The notes under the pieces: generated by a model
The model's input: the letters and a program-made list of their open reading frames with translations, nothing else
Told to the model about the DNA's origin: nothing
The model's database searches: none
Translations under genes and position numbers: made by a program
Virus record (IMG/VR): IMGVR_UViG_3300032462_000991
Span: 1 to 24,288 of that record
Length of the DNA: 24,288 nucleotides
Direction: 5' to 3' (one strand)
Origin: a virus
Shown here: piece by piece, positions 14,515 to 22,237 of the stretch
Layout of the letters: every line of letters begins with the position of its first letter
Position numbering within the stretch: the stretch's first letter is position 1

Positions 14515-15445
14515 AGTTCATCATCAATTCTACAAAAAAAGCCATCAAGTTTATCTCTTGGTCGGCAACAAAAGCTGACTTGTATTGGTATTCAGCTATA
14601 GTTAGAACCGCCTGTGGAAGGGATGTTGGCACAAGAACCTCGTATAACCCATCGTAGACCCGCCTAAAGACCTCTATGGGGGACATATCACTGTTCAAAG
14701 CGACCCATTTCCTCACTACTGCGAAGTCTTTATTCTTCAATCCTACAATGACCTGCTTCAACTCTAACTCACCCAGATTGTATAATATACCATCATCTAT
14801 ACTACCAGAGACAGAATACCGCTGCAACTCGTTTATTATACGACGAAAATCTGGAAAATGCTTCAACACCAACTGACTTAATATATTCTTGTCGTATTTT
14901 ATACCCTCGTTGTCCAGAATAAACATACATCGTTCTAGGATCTTCTTTGCAATTGCTGGTTTTTCTGACTTAGGGATGGTAAAATCTATACCTGTGCATC
15001 TAGAATGTATGGGTTCTATGATCCTAGATTTGAAGTTACAAGTGAGGATAAACCTACAGTTATTTGCAAATTCCTCAATAGCACCCCTAAGTGCAGGTTG
15101 GATAGAACTTGCGTTACTATAGTCGAACTCATCGAGAATGACTATTTTCTTGGAATCAGTCAAAGATATAGTACTTGCAAACTGTCTAATCTTAGTCCGA
15201 AGAGTGTCTATATTACCATCTTCCGAACAATTGATCATTATCCAATCTGCACCAATCTGGTTGGATATTGCCTTTGCAACAGTGGTTTTACCCACCCCCG
15301 CACCACCAAACAACAATAGGTTCTGAGATTCCTTCTTTGTAATCATATCGGTGAATGTGGTATTCAACGAAGACGAAAGAATACAGTCTTTAATTTCTTT
15401 GGGACGATACTTTTCGACCCAAAGAAAGTCGTTTGAAATTATCAT
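14501..15445 (-). CDS. 44: Clamp-loader ATPase large subunit gp44 (314 aa)
   Basis: AAA+ ATPase with the sequence WVEKYRPKEIKDCIL at the start, Walker A GGAGVGKTT (residues 47-55), Walker B VILDEFD (102-108) and the SRC motif (148-150) that supplies the arginine finger; length is close to T4 gp44 (319 aa). The ATG at 15445 lies one base after the gp45 TAA and has a GAGG ribosome site, so it is preferred over a more upstream TTG/GTG-type start that would overlap gp45. The protein opens the gp45 ring and loads it at primer-template junctions, together with gp62. Confidence 0.97.
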   Translation of the reverse strand: MIISNDFLWVEKYRPKEIKDCILSSSLNTTFTDMITKKESQNLLLFGGAGVGKTTVAKAISNQIGADWIMINCSEDGNIDTLRTKIRQFASTISLTDSKKIVILDEFDYSNASSIQPALRGAIEEFANNCRFILTCNFKSRIIEPIHSRCTGIDFTIPKSEKPAIAKKILERCMFILDNEGIKYDKNILSQLVLKHFPDFRRIINELQRYSVSGSIDDGILYNLGELELKQVIVGLKNKDFAVVRKWVALNSDMSPIEVFRRVYDGLYEVLVPTSLPQAVLTIAEYQYKSAFVADQEINLMAFFVELMMNCEFK

Positions 15446-15446
15446 A

Positions 15447-16148
15447 TTAGTCCTCGTAAGTTGAGGTAGTTTCCATTGCAAACCAATACTTCAAAGCTAA
15501 TGTATTGTGTGTGAATTGACCCACAACATTCTTTGAGAAGGAAATGGTGTAGTCTCCTGGAACTATTTTTAAGTTATCAATTTTGAAATTCAATCTAAAG
15601 TTGGTTTCTTCTGTGCGATCAAATTTGAGAACTGTCTTGTATGAATTACCAGTAGGATCTGCAATATCACAGATAACTGCAATGATGTTGTTATTGTCAC
15701 TCTGGATAGAGAGATCGGGGAGTTGCATTACAGATGCGGCACGCTGCAAGTCTGCGAACATCTTTTCAGTAATCACCACAACAATATCCGTATGAGGCAT
15801 ATTGACACTCTTTGTTGGAACAGTCAAAAGTCTTGGTTCAGAATAGAAGTAATTGATGACGGTATTTGCGTTTCCATCAGTGATCTTTACACTCTTGTCT
15901 CCGAATGCAAGAGACGGGGAAGTGAAAAGACTAATCACTCCCAAGAATCGATTCAAGTCCCAGATACCAAACTCAACAGGGAAATCTTCTGGTACGATTG
16001 CTTCTGCCATTCCATTCTTCGATGGAGTAATGGTCTTGATTACATTTCCTGGTTTTACCAGTATGTTGGAATTGAGTGAAGAAAAGTTCTTCAAGATTCC
16101 CATAGTTTGCTTACTTAAATTAAACGGTTGTGTTTTGGTTGTTGTCAT
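15447..16148 (-). CDS. 45: Sliding clamp gp45 (233 aa)
   Basis: The length (T4 gp45 is 228 aa) and motifs (MTTTKTQPFNLSKQTMGILK, NSNILVKPGNVIKTITPSKN, FGIWDLNRFLGVISLF, YTISFSKNVVGQFTHN) identify the trimeric clamp. In T4 it tethers the gp43 polymerase and also activates late transcription by contacting gp55 and gp33. The gene has its own consensus sigma70 promoter inside the preceding 59-aa ORF (16167-16195), followed by ribosome site AAGGAA, and is the first gene of a clamp/clamp-loader/RegA block. Confidence 0.97.
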   Translation of the reverse strand: MTTTKTQPFNLSKQTMGILKNFSSLNSNILVKPGNVIKTITPSKNGMAEAIVPEDFPVEFGIWDLNRFLGVISLFTSPSLAFGDKSVKITDGNANTVINYFYSEPRLLTVPTKSVNMPHTDIVVVITEKMFADLQRAASVMQLPDLSIQSDNNNIIAVICDIADPTGNSYKTVLKFDRTEETNFRLNFKIDNLKIVPGDYTISFSKNVVGQFTHNTLALKYWFAMETTSTYED

Positions 16149-16151
16149 TGT

Positions 16152-16331
16152 CTATTCCTTGTTTATATTATAGTCTTTATCATCACGCTTGTCAAGAAAA
16201 TCTTGTACATGATTTCTGAAATCTCCACGGATTTTATTCTTTTTAGCTTTCTTTTCTTTGTTCCCTGTAGATTTGGACTTCTTCTTACGATACTGATCAT
16301 CGGTATTTTTTTTATAATAATCTGGTTTCAT
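16152..16331 (-). CDS. Very basic 59-aa small protein between RNase H-like gene and gp45
   Basis: An intact frame of 59 codons runs from ATG 16331 to TAG 16152. Its ATG overlaps the stop of the nuclease gene by one base (TAATG), and its end lies 3 nt before the gp45 ATG. The middle is a dense Lys/Arg tract (YRKKKSKSTGNKEKKAKK), followed by KIRGDFRNHVQDFLDKRDD, which looks helical. Short basic ORFs are common just upstream of the clamp gene in T4-like phages. I would expect a nucleic-acid- or polymerase-binding protein, but no function is recognised. Translational coupling and the exact fit between two core genes make it very likely real. Its second half also contains the gp45 promoter. Confidence 0.82.
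   Translation of the reverse strand: MKPDYYKKNTDDQYRKKKSKSTGNKEKKAKKNKIRGDFRNHVQDFLDKRDDKDYNINKE
16167..16195 (-). promoter_or_regulatory. Consensus sigma70 (early) promoter for gp45, inside the 59-aa ORF
   Basis: On the minus strand -35 TTGACA (16190-16195) and -10 TATAAT (16167-16172) are separated by exactly 17 nt, a perfect match to the sigma70 consensus. Transcription would start near 16160, giving a short leader with AAGGAA before the gp45 ATG at 16148. It reads as a host-polymerase early promoter for the clamp block. Confidence 0.88.
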
Positions 16332-17170
16332 TAAAACTCCGAAATACTTCCGATTAAATTGTTAAGTTTGTGTTCAATCATATAGTCCAATATACTGCCC
16401 CTTGATTCTGTTTTCTGTTCATATAGCCTAATTACTTCATCTTCTATGTCTTGTGGAATACTAGAAAAGTCAATAAGAGTTTTGTTTCTTTTCCAATTGG
16501 TTGAATATTTACTAGTTTCTATAGTTTCTAGGTTAGAAAGGATGTCCATTCTAATCTTTTTAGTAAGTCTGGTCTGTCTCTTGTCTTTATCTACAATACA
16601 AGAATCTACAGAAAGGATATTCGGAATACCATCTCCAGGATCTCCAGATAAAATATGATTTTTCAAAAATAATCCAGGATTGTCGCAGACAATATAGCCT
16701 TTCTGGATTGTGCTATATTGTTTTACTTCTGGATACACTTGAAGTTGTTGAAAATCTTTGTCATTAGAGACGATTAAGATTTTTTCTGTATTATGATATT
16801 GCTTAGTTAAACTAGCAATAATATCGTCTGCTTCAGCAGTATCTAGTTTTATGTTTTTATAAGGAAATACGTCTATAATTTCATTACGAATCAAAGACAA
16901 ACTATTGGTTACACTAGACCAATCAATACCAGATCTGAGTTGTTGAGTTTTTCTATTTTGCTTATAGAACGGAAATATTTGTTTTCGCCAATAATTACCA
17001 GAATCATTGCATATGACAAGTTCCCCATATTTGTGAGAAAATTCATTTTTGAACATTCTATATGAGTTAAGAACAAGATGACGAACAAAATCATCATTAA
17101 TGACTTGGTTGTCCCTAAATGACTGAAAAATACTTGCAATAACGATTTGACTATTATCTATTAGAATCAT
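16331..17170 (-). CDS. rnh: 5'-3' exonuclease / RNase H-like nuclease (279 aa)
   Basis: The protein follows the FEN-1/RNase H fold of T4 RNase H. It has D5 in MILIDNSQIV, then ICNDSGNYWRKQIFPFYKQN, DTAEADDIIAS (D110, E113, D115, D116), SNDKDFQQL (D137, D139), and SGDPGDGIPNI (D177, D180); together these make the acidic two-metal site. In T4 it removes RNA primers and flaps from lagging-strand fragments. It is about 25 residues shorter than T4 RNase H (305 aa). It sits next to the clamp genes, which fits. Its -10 box (TATGAT) is only 6 nt from the ATG and no ribosome site is visible, so a leaderless mRNA is suggested. Confidence 0.93.
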   Translation of the reverse strand: MILIDNSQIVIASIFQSFRDNQVINDDFVRHLVLNSYRMFKNEFSHKYGELVICNDSGNYWRKQIFPFYKQNRKTQQLRSGIDWSSVTNSLSLIRNEIIDVFPYKNIKLDTAEADDIIASLTKQYHNTEKILIVSNDKDFQQLQVYPEVKQYSTIQKGYIVCDNPGLFLKNHILSGDPGDGIPNILSVDSCIVDKDKRQTRLTKKIRMDILSNLETIETSKYSTNWKRNKTLIDFSSIPQDIEDEVIRLYEQKTESRGSILDYMIEHKLNNLIGSISEF

Positions 17171-17176
17171 AAAACC

Positions 17177-17205
17177 ATCATATCATATTAATTCATAAAT
17201 GTCAA
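17177..17205 (-). promoter_or_regulatory. Strong sigma70-type promoter abutting the RNase H-like start codon
   Basis: -35 TTGACA (17200-17205), spacer 17 nt, -10 TATGAT (17177-17182) preceded by TGA as an extended -10. The ATG at 17170 begins 6 nt after the -10, which places the expected start of transcription on or next to the start codon. The -35 overlaps the stop codon of the upstream gene (17202-17204). Confidence 0.8.
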
Positions 17206-17513
17206 GATGCTAACCAGATATAGTTGTATTCACCAGTTTCGCTTTGATTTTTAGTATAGACATATATCACGCCTGTTGTCGGATTGTACCAACGATCCCC
17301 TAAAAATTTGATCCCCTTTGGGGCAGAAGTATCTGTTAAGGTTCGAATTGGTAATGCATGTTCCACCCAAAATTTATCTCTTTTCGATGGATTGGCAAAA
17401 TAACTAGGAATACCTTTTAGTTCAAAGATCCTGTCCTTGTATAGAACAAAGTCCCCTCTGATCCACGGTGTAGTCCTGACACCTGTTGTCTTTTTTATAT
17501 TATTGATTTCCAT
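17202..17513 (-). CDS. Unassigned 103-aa protein with GDRWYNPTTGVIYVYT motif
   Basis: With ATG at 17513 (one-base overlap with the upstream stop, TAATG) the product is 103 aa; a GTG at 17552 would add 13 residues but lies inside the upstream gene. The first two-thirds (TTPWIRGDFVLYKDRIFELK, FWVEHALPIRTLT) look like a compact beta protein. The end, GDRWYNPTTGVIYVYT followed by YNYIWLAS, has the 'GDRW(F/Y)-x-x-x-(T/S)GVxYxY' pattern recurring in virion proteins of T4-like marine phages. No enzymatic motif is seen. It could be a small structural protein or an orphan copy of that domain; the function is not known. Confidence 0.72.
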   Translation of the reverse strand: MEINNIKKTTGVRTTPWIRGDFVLYKDRIFELKGIPSYFANPSKRDKFWVEHALPIRTLTDTSAPKGIKFLGDRWYNPTTGVIYVYTKNQSETGEYNYIWLAS

Positions 17514-18604
17514 TACTGCTTTATATTTAGACAACTCAAGACCACACAGCACTTATTAATTCGTGTTTTAGTTAAGGATTCTTTGGTTTTTATAGAACTC
17601 CATAACTTATCCATGAATACAGCGTTTGTTGGATTAAGAGAAGAAAATACAATTTCTGGTTTTCTGATCTTTTTCATTCTAGCATTAGTGGGCAGTATGT
17701 TGATAAGGGTGGATCCTTTAACAGTAATACCTTCATTTGAAAAGTACCGTATCATATATCTGGTTTTTGTATTATAAACAAAAACAACATTGGCTCCAAT
17801 TAAATCTGTTTTGTTCCTAGAGGTCAATTTTGGATTGTCACACTTTTCTTGTATTTGGAGTTTTTTAACAAGTTTGTCTGGTGTCTTTGCCTTTATAGTC
17901 CTGACCTTTCTAGTAGACACACTCCTAGAAGAAACTATATTAGTTTGTAATTTTTTGAGAAAATCTATATAGGATTTCAATTGCTTCGGTGCAAGATAGG
18001 AATATGCTTCTACTAAAATATCATCCTTTTTATTTTTGGCTAATGTAAGTTCATTGATCTGAGTTGTGTATCCTACAGTCACGATATCTATGAAATCAGA
18101 ATAAACCGAGGGATGTATATTATGAGAGATAATAATAGAAGATATGTCTCCTGTTATTTTTTTATTTTTCAGGATACATTCTAGTTGAATATCTTTATAT
18201 TCTTCTATATCTCCAAGGAGCTTATTGATCTTTTTCAACTCAACAGAATGTTTGAGTGTTTTATTTTGTTGCTTTTTGACCAATTTTTCGTTACTAGTTT
18301 TCTCAAGATTTTTAATAAAATTATCTAAAGAGATTTTTTCGGATTCTGGCAGAAGAATTCCGTCGTTCTGCATCTTAATATGAATACCATATGGGGCATA
18401 TTCTTTTGATTGTAATTGATCATATAGTTCAACCTCTTTATTGAGTGATTTCACATAAGACAATACATATCTTTTGCACTCATTATCTGATATCGTTTGG
18501 ACATATTTAATATATTGAGAATAAAATTCCTTCTCATATTCTTGTGTCCCAAAGAGGGGTTGCGATTTACTGACTTCGACTGGTGTGGTTTTTTTGCGAT
18601 TCAT
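17513..18604 (-). CDS. Unassigned protein found between gp46 and the clamp genes (363 aa)
   Basis: The chosen start is the ATG at 18604 (MNRKKTTPVEVSKSQPLFGT); a TTG at 18640 would place the start inside the -35 of a predicted promoter. The first half is helical and charged (NEVELYDQLQ-like; SLDNFIKNLEKTSNEKLVKK), consistent with a coiled coil. A basic linker rich in Lys, Arg and Thr follows at about residues 230-255. The C-terminal part ends with NVVFVYNTKTRYMIRYF, TVKGSTLINILPTNARMKKI and RKPEIVFSS. This C-terminal part resembles a conserved hypothetical protein I recall in marine T4-like phages near gp46; the match is from memory. No catalytic motif is visible. The position suggests a replication or recombination accessory role, which is inference. 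Confidence 0.78.
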   Translation of the reverse strand: MNRKKTTPVEVSKSQPLFGTQEYEKEFYSQYIKYVQTISDNECKRYVLSYVKSLNKEVELYDQLQSKEYAPYGIHIKMQNDGILLPESEKISLDNFIKNLEKTSNEKLVKKQQNKTLKHSVELKKINKLLGDIEEYKDIQLECILKNKKITGDISSIIISHNIHPSVYSDFIDIVTVGYTTQINELTLAKNKKDDILVEAYSYLAPKQLKSYIDFLKKLQTNIVSSRSVSTRKVRTIKAKTPDKLVKKLQIQEKCDNPKLTSRNKTDLIGANVVFVYNTKTRYMIRYFSNEGITVKGSTLINILPTNARMKKIRKPEIVFSSLNPTNAVFMDKLWSSIKTKESLTKTRINKCCVVLSCLNIKQ

Positions 18605-18611
18605 ATGGGGT

Positions 18612-18640
18612 AGTGTACCATCTATTGTCACAGAATGCAA
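18612..18640 (-). promoter_or_regulatory. Extended -10 sigma70-type promoter just before the 363-aa unknown gene
   Basis: -10 TACACT (18612-18617) is preceded by TGG as an extended -10; a weak -35 TTGCAT (18635-18640) lies 17 nt upstream. The ATG at 18604 begins 7 nt after the -10 and there is no ribosome site between them, again predicting a nearly leaderless transcript. The weak -35 makes this less certain than the promoters at 16167 and 17177. Confidence 0.55.
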
Positions 18641-18645
18641 GGGGT

Positions 18646-20367
18646 CTAATGAATTATCATTTTACTGAAATTGTTCTTTTTCTCAAAAGTGATAATATTT
18701 TTAAATTTATCGACTAATTGATCTGATTTGTGACTTATTATGTATATATTAGATCCAGTACTTATGCTACTTATCAATTTCATCACTTCTTCGACTCCGA
18801 CATTATCCAAAGAAGAGTCAAACACTTCATCTAGTATCAATAAATTACAATTGACACTGTTTTTAGCTCTTGCTATTTCCCTCCATGCAAGCAAAAGAGA
18901 AAGGTCGATTCGCATCTTTTCTCCCTCTGAGAAATTTTCATAGGAAAATACATCTCGGTTTCTACTTTTAATTTCTTCGTTAAAATTTTCGTCTAATTGG
19001 AACTGAACAAAAAAGTCCATAGATCTTAAAAATTTGTTAATATAAGAATTTATATGTGGTAGATAATATTTGATTATCTTACTCTTGACTCCCGAATCTT
19101 TTAATAGATCTGATACTGTTTCATTATAAATCAAATCTTCTTTTATTGAATCCTTTTCTGTTATCAATTTATCTAAATCGACCTTTAGAGATACCATCAC
19201 TTGTTCTTCATTTTCTATATTCTTATCTTGTTCTAATTTATTAATCTTTTGTGTAGTCAACTCTTGTATTTGTTTTTTATTGTTATCTAGATTTGCTTCT
19301 TTCTTACCAATTAATATCTGCAACGAAGTAATCTTATCTATGTTCTCCGATATGATGTTATATTCTTCAGTTATTTTAGTCTCTTCTAGAATTAATTCCG
19401 TCAAAGCAGATTCTAGTTTTGTTTTTTTAGTTTTATGATTCTCTATTTCTGTGTTTTTGAAATCAGTTGCTATGGATTGATAACACATCGAGCAATTATC
19501 ATTTTCAGAATAGAATTCTATCTTTTTGGTCAAATTGGTAATATTACCAAGAAATTTAGAACGAATGTCTTTAGTTTTCTCTATTCGTTGCTTAACAGAA
19601 TTTTTAGACTTGATACTTTCTGTTAATCTAGCAATATCAGTGGTGGTATCATCATATTCCTTTGTCAATTTACAAATAGAAGTATTCAACCTACTAATAT
19701 TATCATCGATTTCTTTTTTATATGTCTCTGTGTTTTCTTTAATTTTTTCTAAGTATTGTTTGTGTGTTTCAATTTTATTGTTTTGTACTTCTATTTTATT
19801 GTGTAAATTTCTAAGTACTTCTTTAAGTTGCATCATTTTTCCTTTAAGAAGTACATTCATATTAGAAAAAACATCAATATCTAAAATATTTTCTATAATA
19901 GATCGTCTGTCAATTGCAGACAGTTGCATAAACGGAACAAATGAAGAACTACCAAGGATTACAACTTGAGTAAAGGTCTTATAAGTCATCTTGAGGATAG
20001 AATCCTCTAGTATTCTCTGATAATCTATGCTACTAGAATTTTGATTCAGTAATACATCATTTTTATATATTTCGAAGAGTTTAGGATTCAGTCCTCTTTT
20101 TACTATATAAGTATCAGTTCCTTTAGAGAACTCTATTTCAACTAAGCAATTTTTAGTATTAATACTATTTGCAAGTTGTGGTATATTGACTTTTCTAAAG
20201 GATTTTCCAAAAAGAGCATAGGTAATAGAATCCAGAAAGGCAAAAGACTTTCCACTTCCATTATTTCCACAAATTAATGTAGTAGAATTCTTATCTAAAC
20301 TAATTTCTGTAACTACATTACCAAATGAACCAAAATTCTTAAACTTAACCTTCTTGAATAGTATCAT
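18646..20367 (-). CDS. 46: Recombination nuclease ATPase subunit gp46 (SbcC/Rad50-like, 573 aa)
   Basis: SMC-type ATPase. Walker A is GNNGSGKS (residues 34-41). Long coiled-coil arms flank a zinc hook CSMC near residues 293-296. The C-terminal signature region includes FSEGEKMRIDLSLLLAWREI (ABC signature), and Walker B LLILDEVFD lies near residue 510. Length is close to T4 gp46 (560 aa). With gp47 it forms the Mre11/Rad50-like complex that resects DNA ends for recombination-dependent replication. The gene starts 23 nt inside the SET-domain gene rather than directly after gp47, so the two subunits are separated by an inserted reading frame. Confidence 0.96.
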   Translation of the reverse strand: MILFKKVKFKNFGSFGNVVTEISLDKNSTTLICGNNGSGKSFAFLDSITYALFGKSFRKVNIPQLANSINTKNCLVEIEFSKGTDTYIVKRGLNPKLFEIYKNDVLLNQNSSSIDYQRILEDSILKMTYKTFTQVVILGSSSFVPFMQLSAIDRRSIIENILDIDVFSNMNVLLKGKMMQLKEVLRNLHNKIEVQNNKIETHKQYLEKIKENTETYKKEIDDNISRLNTSICKLTKEYDDTTTDIARLTESIKSKNSVKQRIEKTKDIRSKFLGNITNLTKKIEFYSENDNCSMCYQSIATDFKNTEIENHKTKKTKLESALTELILEETKITEEYNIISENIDKITSLQILIGKKEANLDNNKKQIQELTTQKINKLEQDKNIENEEQVMVSLKVDLDKLITEKDSIKEDLIYNETVSDLLKDSGVKSKIIKYYLPHINSYINKFLRSMDFFVQFQLDENFNEEIKSRNRDVFSYENFSEGEKMRIDLSLLLAWREIARAKNSVNCNLLILDEVFDSSLDNVGVEEVMKLISSISTGSNIYIISHKSDQLVDKFKNIITFEKKNNFSKMIIH

Positions 20368-21196
20368 CTAGTTTTTTCTCAGGAAGAACCATAGATCTAA
20401 ATTCTATAGAATCTTCTGGTACTGATTTTTCTTTTTCCTTGTTGTCAAACCAATCCTTGATTAATTGCTTTTTCTTCTCTTCTATATGTTCTTTAGTCGG
20501 GGCAAAACCACCAAGCATAGGAGTAGACGAACCTATGATGGGATTAATCTGGTCTGCTCCACCTATCGCGTCTTTAAGTTTTTGCTTTTCTAACATTTCT
20601 TTTTGTCGTTGTTCACACGATCCACATTTTCCTGGTTTATCTCCTCTAAGTTTAGATGCGTATCCATGACCATAATACCAAGTTAGTTCTTCGTTTTCCT
20701 TGATATCACGCAACGCAGATAATATGATTCGTTTCATTGCCTTGTCATATATCCAATATGAATTTGGAGTATCTGAATGATTATACAACAATGCATTTCC
20801 AGTTGGAACAAAATAAGTAGATCCGTTTTTATTACAAATAGGATCATCGTGCTCACACGGCCATGTGAAGAAATATTGAGTGATCACCCAATCCTTATTG
20901 TGTTTGGTGGTGGTATCGGTCAATATCGCCGAGCATTCCTCTATGAACTCTCCAGATTTTATATCAGATTTAGCAAAACAACCAAGGCCTGCGATGGGGG
21001 ATTTTGCTACAAATGATTTTGTCTCCATAAATCTAGAAGGAACAGATCTTACTGATTTCTTGGTTTCAGGATCGATATAATATGCGCCAGGATATGTTGC
21101 ATAGGACGAAGGTGGTTCCACTACTTTTGGAGTTGGTGGTGTCGGAACAACTTCTGTTTGTGGTAGAACTTCTGGTTGTGTTTGTAATGCTGTCAT
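20345..21196 (-). CDS. SET-domain protein lysine methyltransferase-like protein between gp47 and gp46 (283 aa)
   Basis: Residues 10-30 are a Pro/Thr/Val-rich linker. The SET domain follows, with AGLGCFAKSDIKSGEFIEE (69-87, equivalent to G-x-G motif I), the cofactor motif NHSDTPN (139-145), and ENEELTWYYGHGY (167-179, the catalytic Tyr region). Cysteines at 114 and 121 and a post-SET-like CGSCEQRQ (191-198) could bind zinc. A charged C-terminal region with EEKKKQLIKDWFDNKEKEK follows. All core SET motifs are present, so methyltransferase activity is plausible, on an unknown lysine (phage or host protein). The gene overlaps gp47 by ATGA (21193-21196) and gp46 by 23 nt, so its output is tied to the recombination complex. 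Confidence 0.9.
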   Translation of the reverse strand: MTALQTQPEVLPQTEVVPTPPTPKVVEPPSSYATYPGAYYIDPETKKSVRSVPSRFMETKSFVAKSPIAGLGCFAKSDIKSGEFIEECSAILTDTTTKHNKDWVITQYFFTWPCEHDDPICNKNGSTYFVPTGNALLYNHSDTPNSYWIYDKAMKRIILSALRDIKENEELTWYYGHGYASKLRGDKPGKCGSCEQRQKEMLEKQKLKDAIGGADQINPIIGSSTPMLGGFAPTKEHIEEKKKQLIKDWFDNKEKEKSVPEDSIEFRSMVLPEKKLDDTIQEG

Positions 21197-22236
21197 AATA
21201 ATAATGCCTCCATATATAAATTTTTAATAATCACTTTTAGTTTATCTTTGTTCAAATCATTGTGTAGAGTATCGATCTCTTTATTTATAAGACTTATTGT
21301 GTCTTCTGATATATCTATGTTAATATTTTCTGTTTTTTCAGTAAAATCGTCTACTATACTTATTTCTTGAGTATCGAGACCATATATTTTATCTATGAAT
21401 TTATCAAATATAAATGGTTTGCTCTTACACTTAACAATTATTTTAATAAAACTGTTGGTATATTTAGCAAAATCAATGTCCAAAATTTCCTCAGAAAGAA
21501 TAGAATCATCATACCGTAATATATGAAACAATCTACTTTCATTTTCTATGAATTCTAGTTCTCTTGTAGCGGTATCTAATACATGATATCCTTTGATGCA
21601 CCCAACATCTCCAAAATTCAACTGATATTGAGCACCCAGATAATGTATATTTTTATTAGATTGTTTCATATGAAAGTGACCAGAGATCACCATTTCGAAT
21701 TTTTCTAGTACTTTTCTGTTTAACCCTATTTCGTGTTTAACACCACTTATGACCTCAAACCCCTTTATTTCCAAATGACCCATCAGTATAGAGGATGAAC
21801 AGGAAGTTATATAGTTAACATATTCAACACTATTAGTATCGTTGATCCAAGGTATTAACGAGATTTTTAGTCCATCAATTTCTATTTCAGTCGGAGTGTC
21901 ATATAGACTAATATTTGAATACCCCCGAAACAATTCTTTCAGGGAATTCACTTCGTTTGTATTTTTGAAATAGGTATCGTGATTTCCTATTATAATATGA
22001 AAATTACAATTGTTGGGTATTTTCTCTAAAAACCGTTTTCTTACTTCTTTTAGAGTATTGAAATTTATATACTTTCTACGATCAAAAAAATCTCCTAAAT
22101 GTATGATTTCTGTTATATTGTTTTCTATAATATATGGAAAAAATACATTCTCATAGTAATTCAGACTATGCTCTAGAAAGAAACCAGAATCGTTTCTTAC
22201 ACCAAAATGCGTATCATTTATCAATGCGATTTTCAT
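21193..22236 (-). CDS. 47: Recombination nuclease subunit gp47 (SbcD/Mre11-like, 347 aa)
   Basis: Metallophosphoesterase with the classical blocks: DTHFG (8-12), GDFFDRR (48-54), GNHDT (84-88), then MGHLEIKG and SGHFHMKQ in the middle of the chain. Length is close to T4 gp47 (339 aa). It is the nuclease partner of gp46 and acts in end resection and recombination-dependent replication. The ATG is one nucleotide after the gp55 stop (TGATATG), so it is likely co-transcribed and coupled with gp55. The stop overlaps the start of the inserted SET gene (ATGA). Confidence 0.97.
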   Translation of the reverse strand: MKIALINDTHFGVRNDSGFFLEHSLNYYENVFFPYIIENNITEIIHLGDFFDRRKYINFNTLKEVRKRFLEKIPNNCNFHIIIGNHDTYFKNTNEVNSLKELFRGYSNISLYDTPTEIEIDGLKISLIPWINDTNSVEYVNYITSCSSSILMGHLEIKGFEVISGVKHEIGLNRKVLEKFEMVISGHFHMKQSNKNIHYLGAQYQLNFGDVGCIKGYHVLDTATRELEFIENESRLFHILRYDDSILSEEILDIDFAKYTNSFIKIIVKCKSKPFIFDKFIDKIYGLDTQEISIVDDFTEKTENINIDISEDTISLINKEIDTLHNDLNKDKLKVIIKNLYMEALLL

Positions 22237-22237
22237 A

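Noticed and set aside
15446-15481. Upstream extension of gp44
   Set aside because: It would overlap the gp45 coding end and has no ribosome site; the ATG at 15445 begins the canonical gp44 N-terminus and is preceded by GAGG.
17514-17552. GTG start extending the 103-aa gene
   Set aside because: It lies inside the upstream gene; the TAATG junction at 17513 matches the coupling style of neighbours.
21292-21299. TATAAATA inside gp47 as a late promoter for the SET gene
   Set aside because: Internal to a coding region where it encodes Ile-Asn-Lys, and about 95 nt from the SET start; a gp47/SET/gp46 operon needs no separate promoter.
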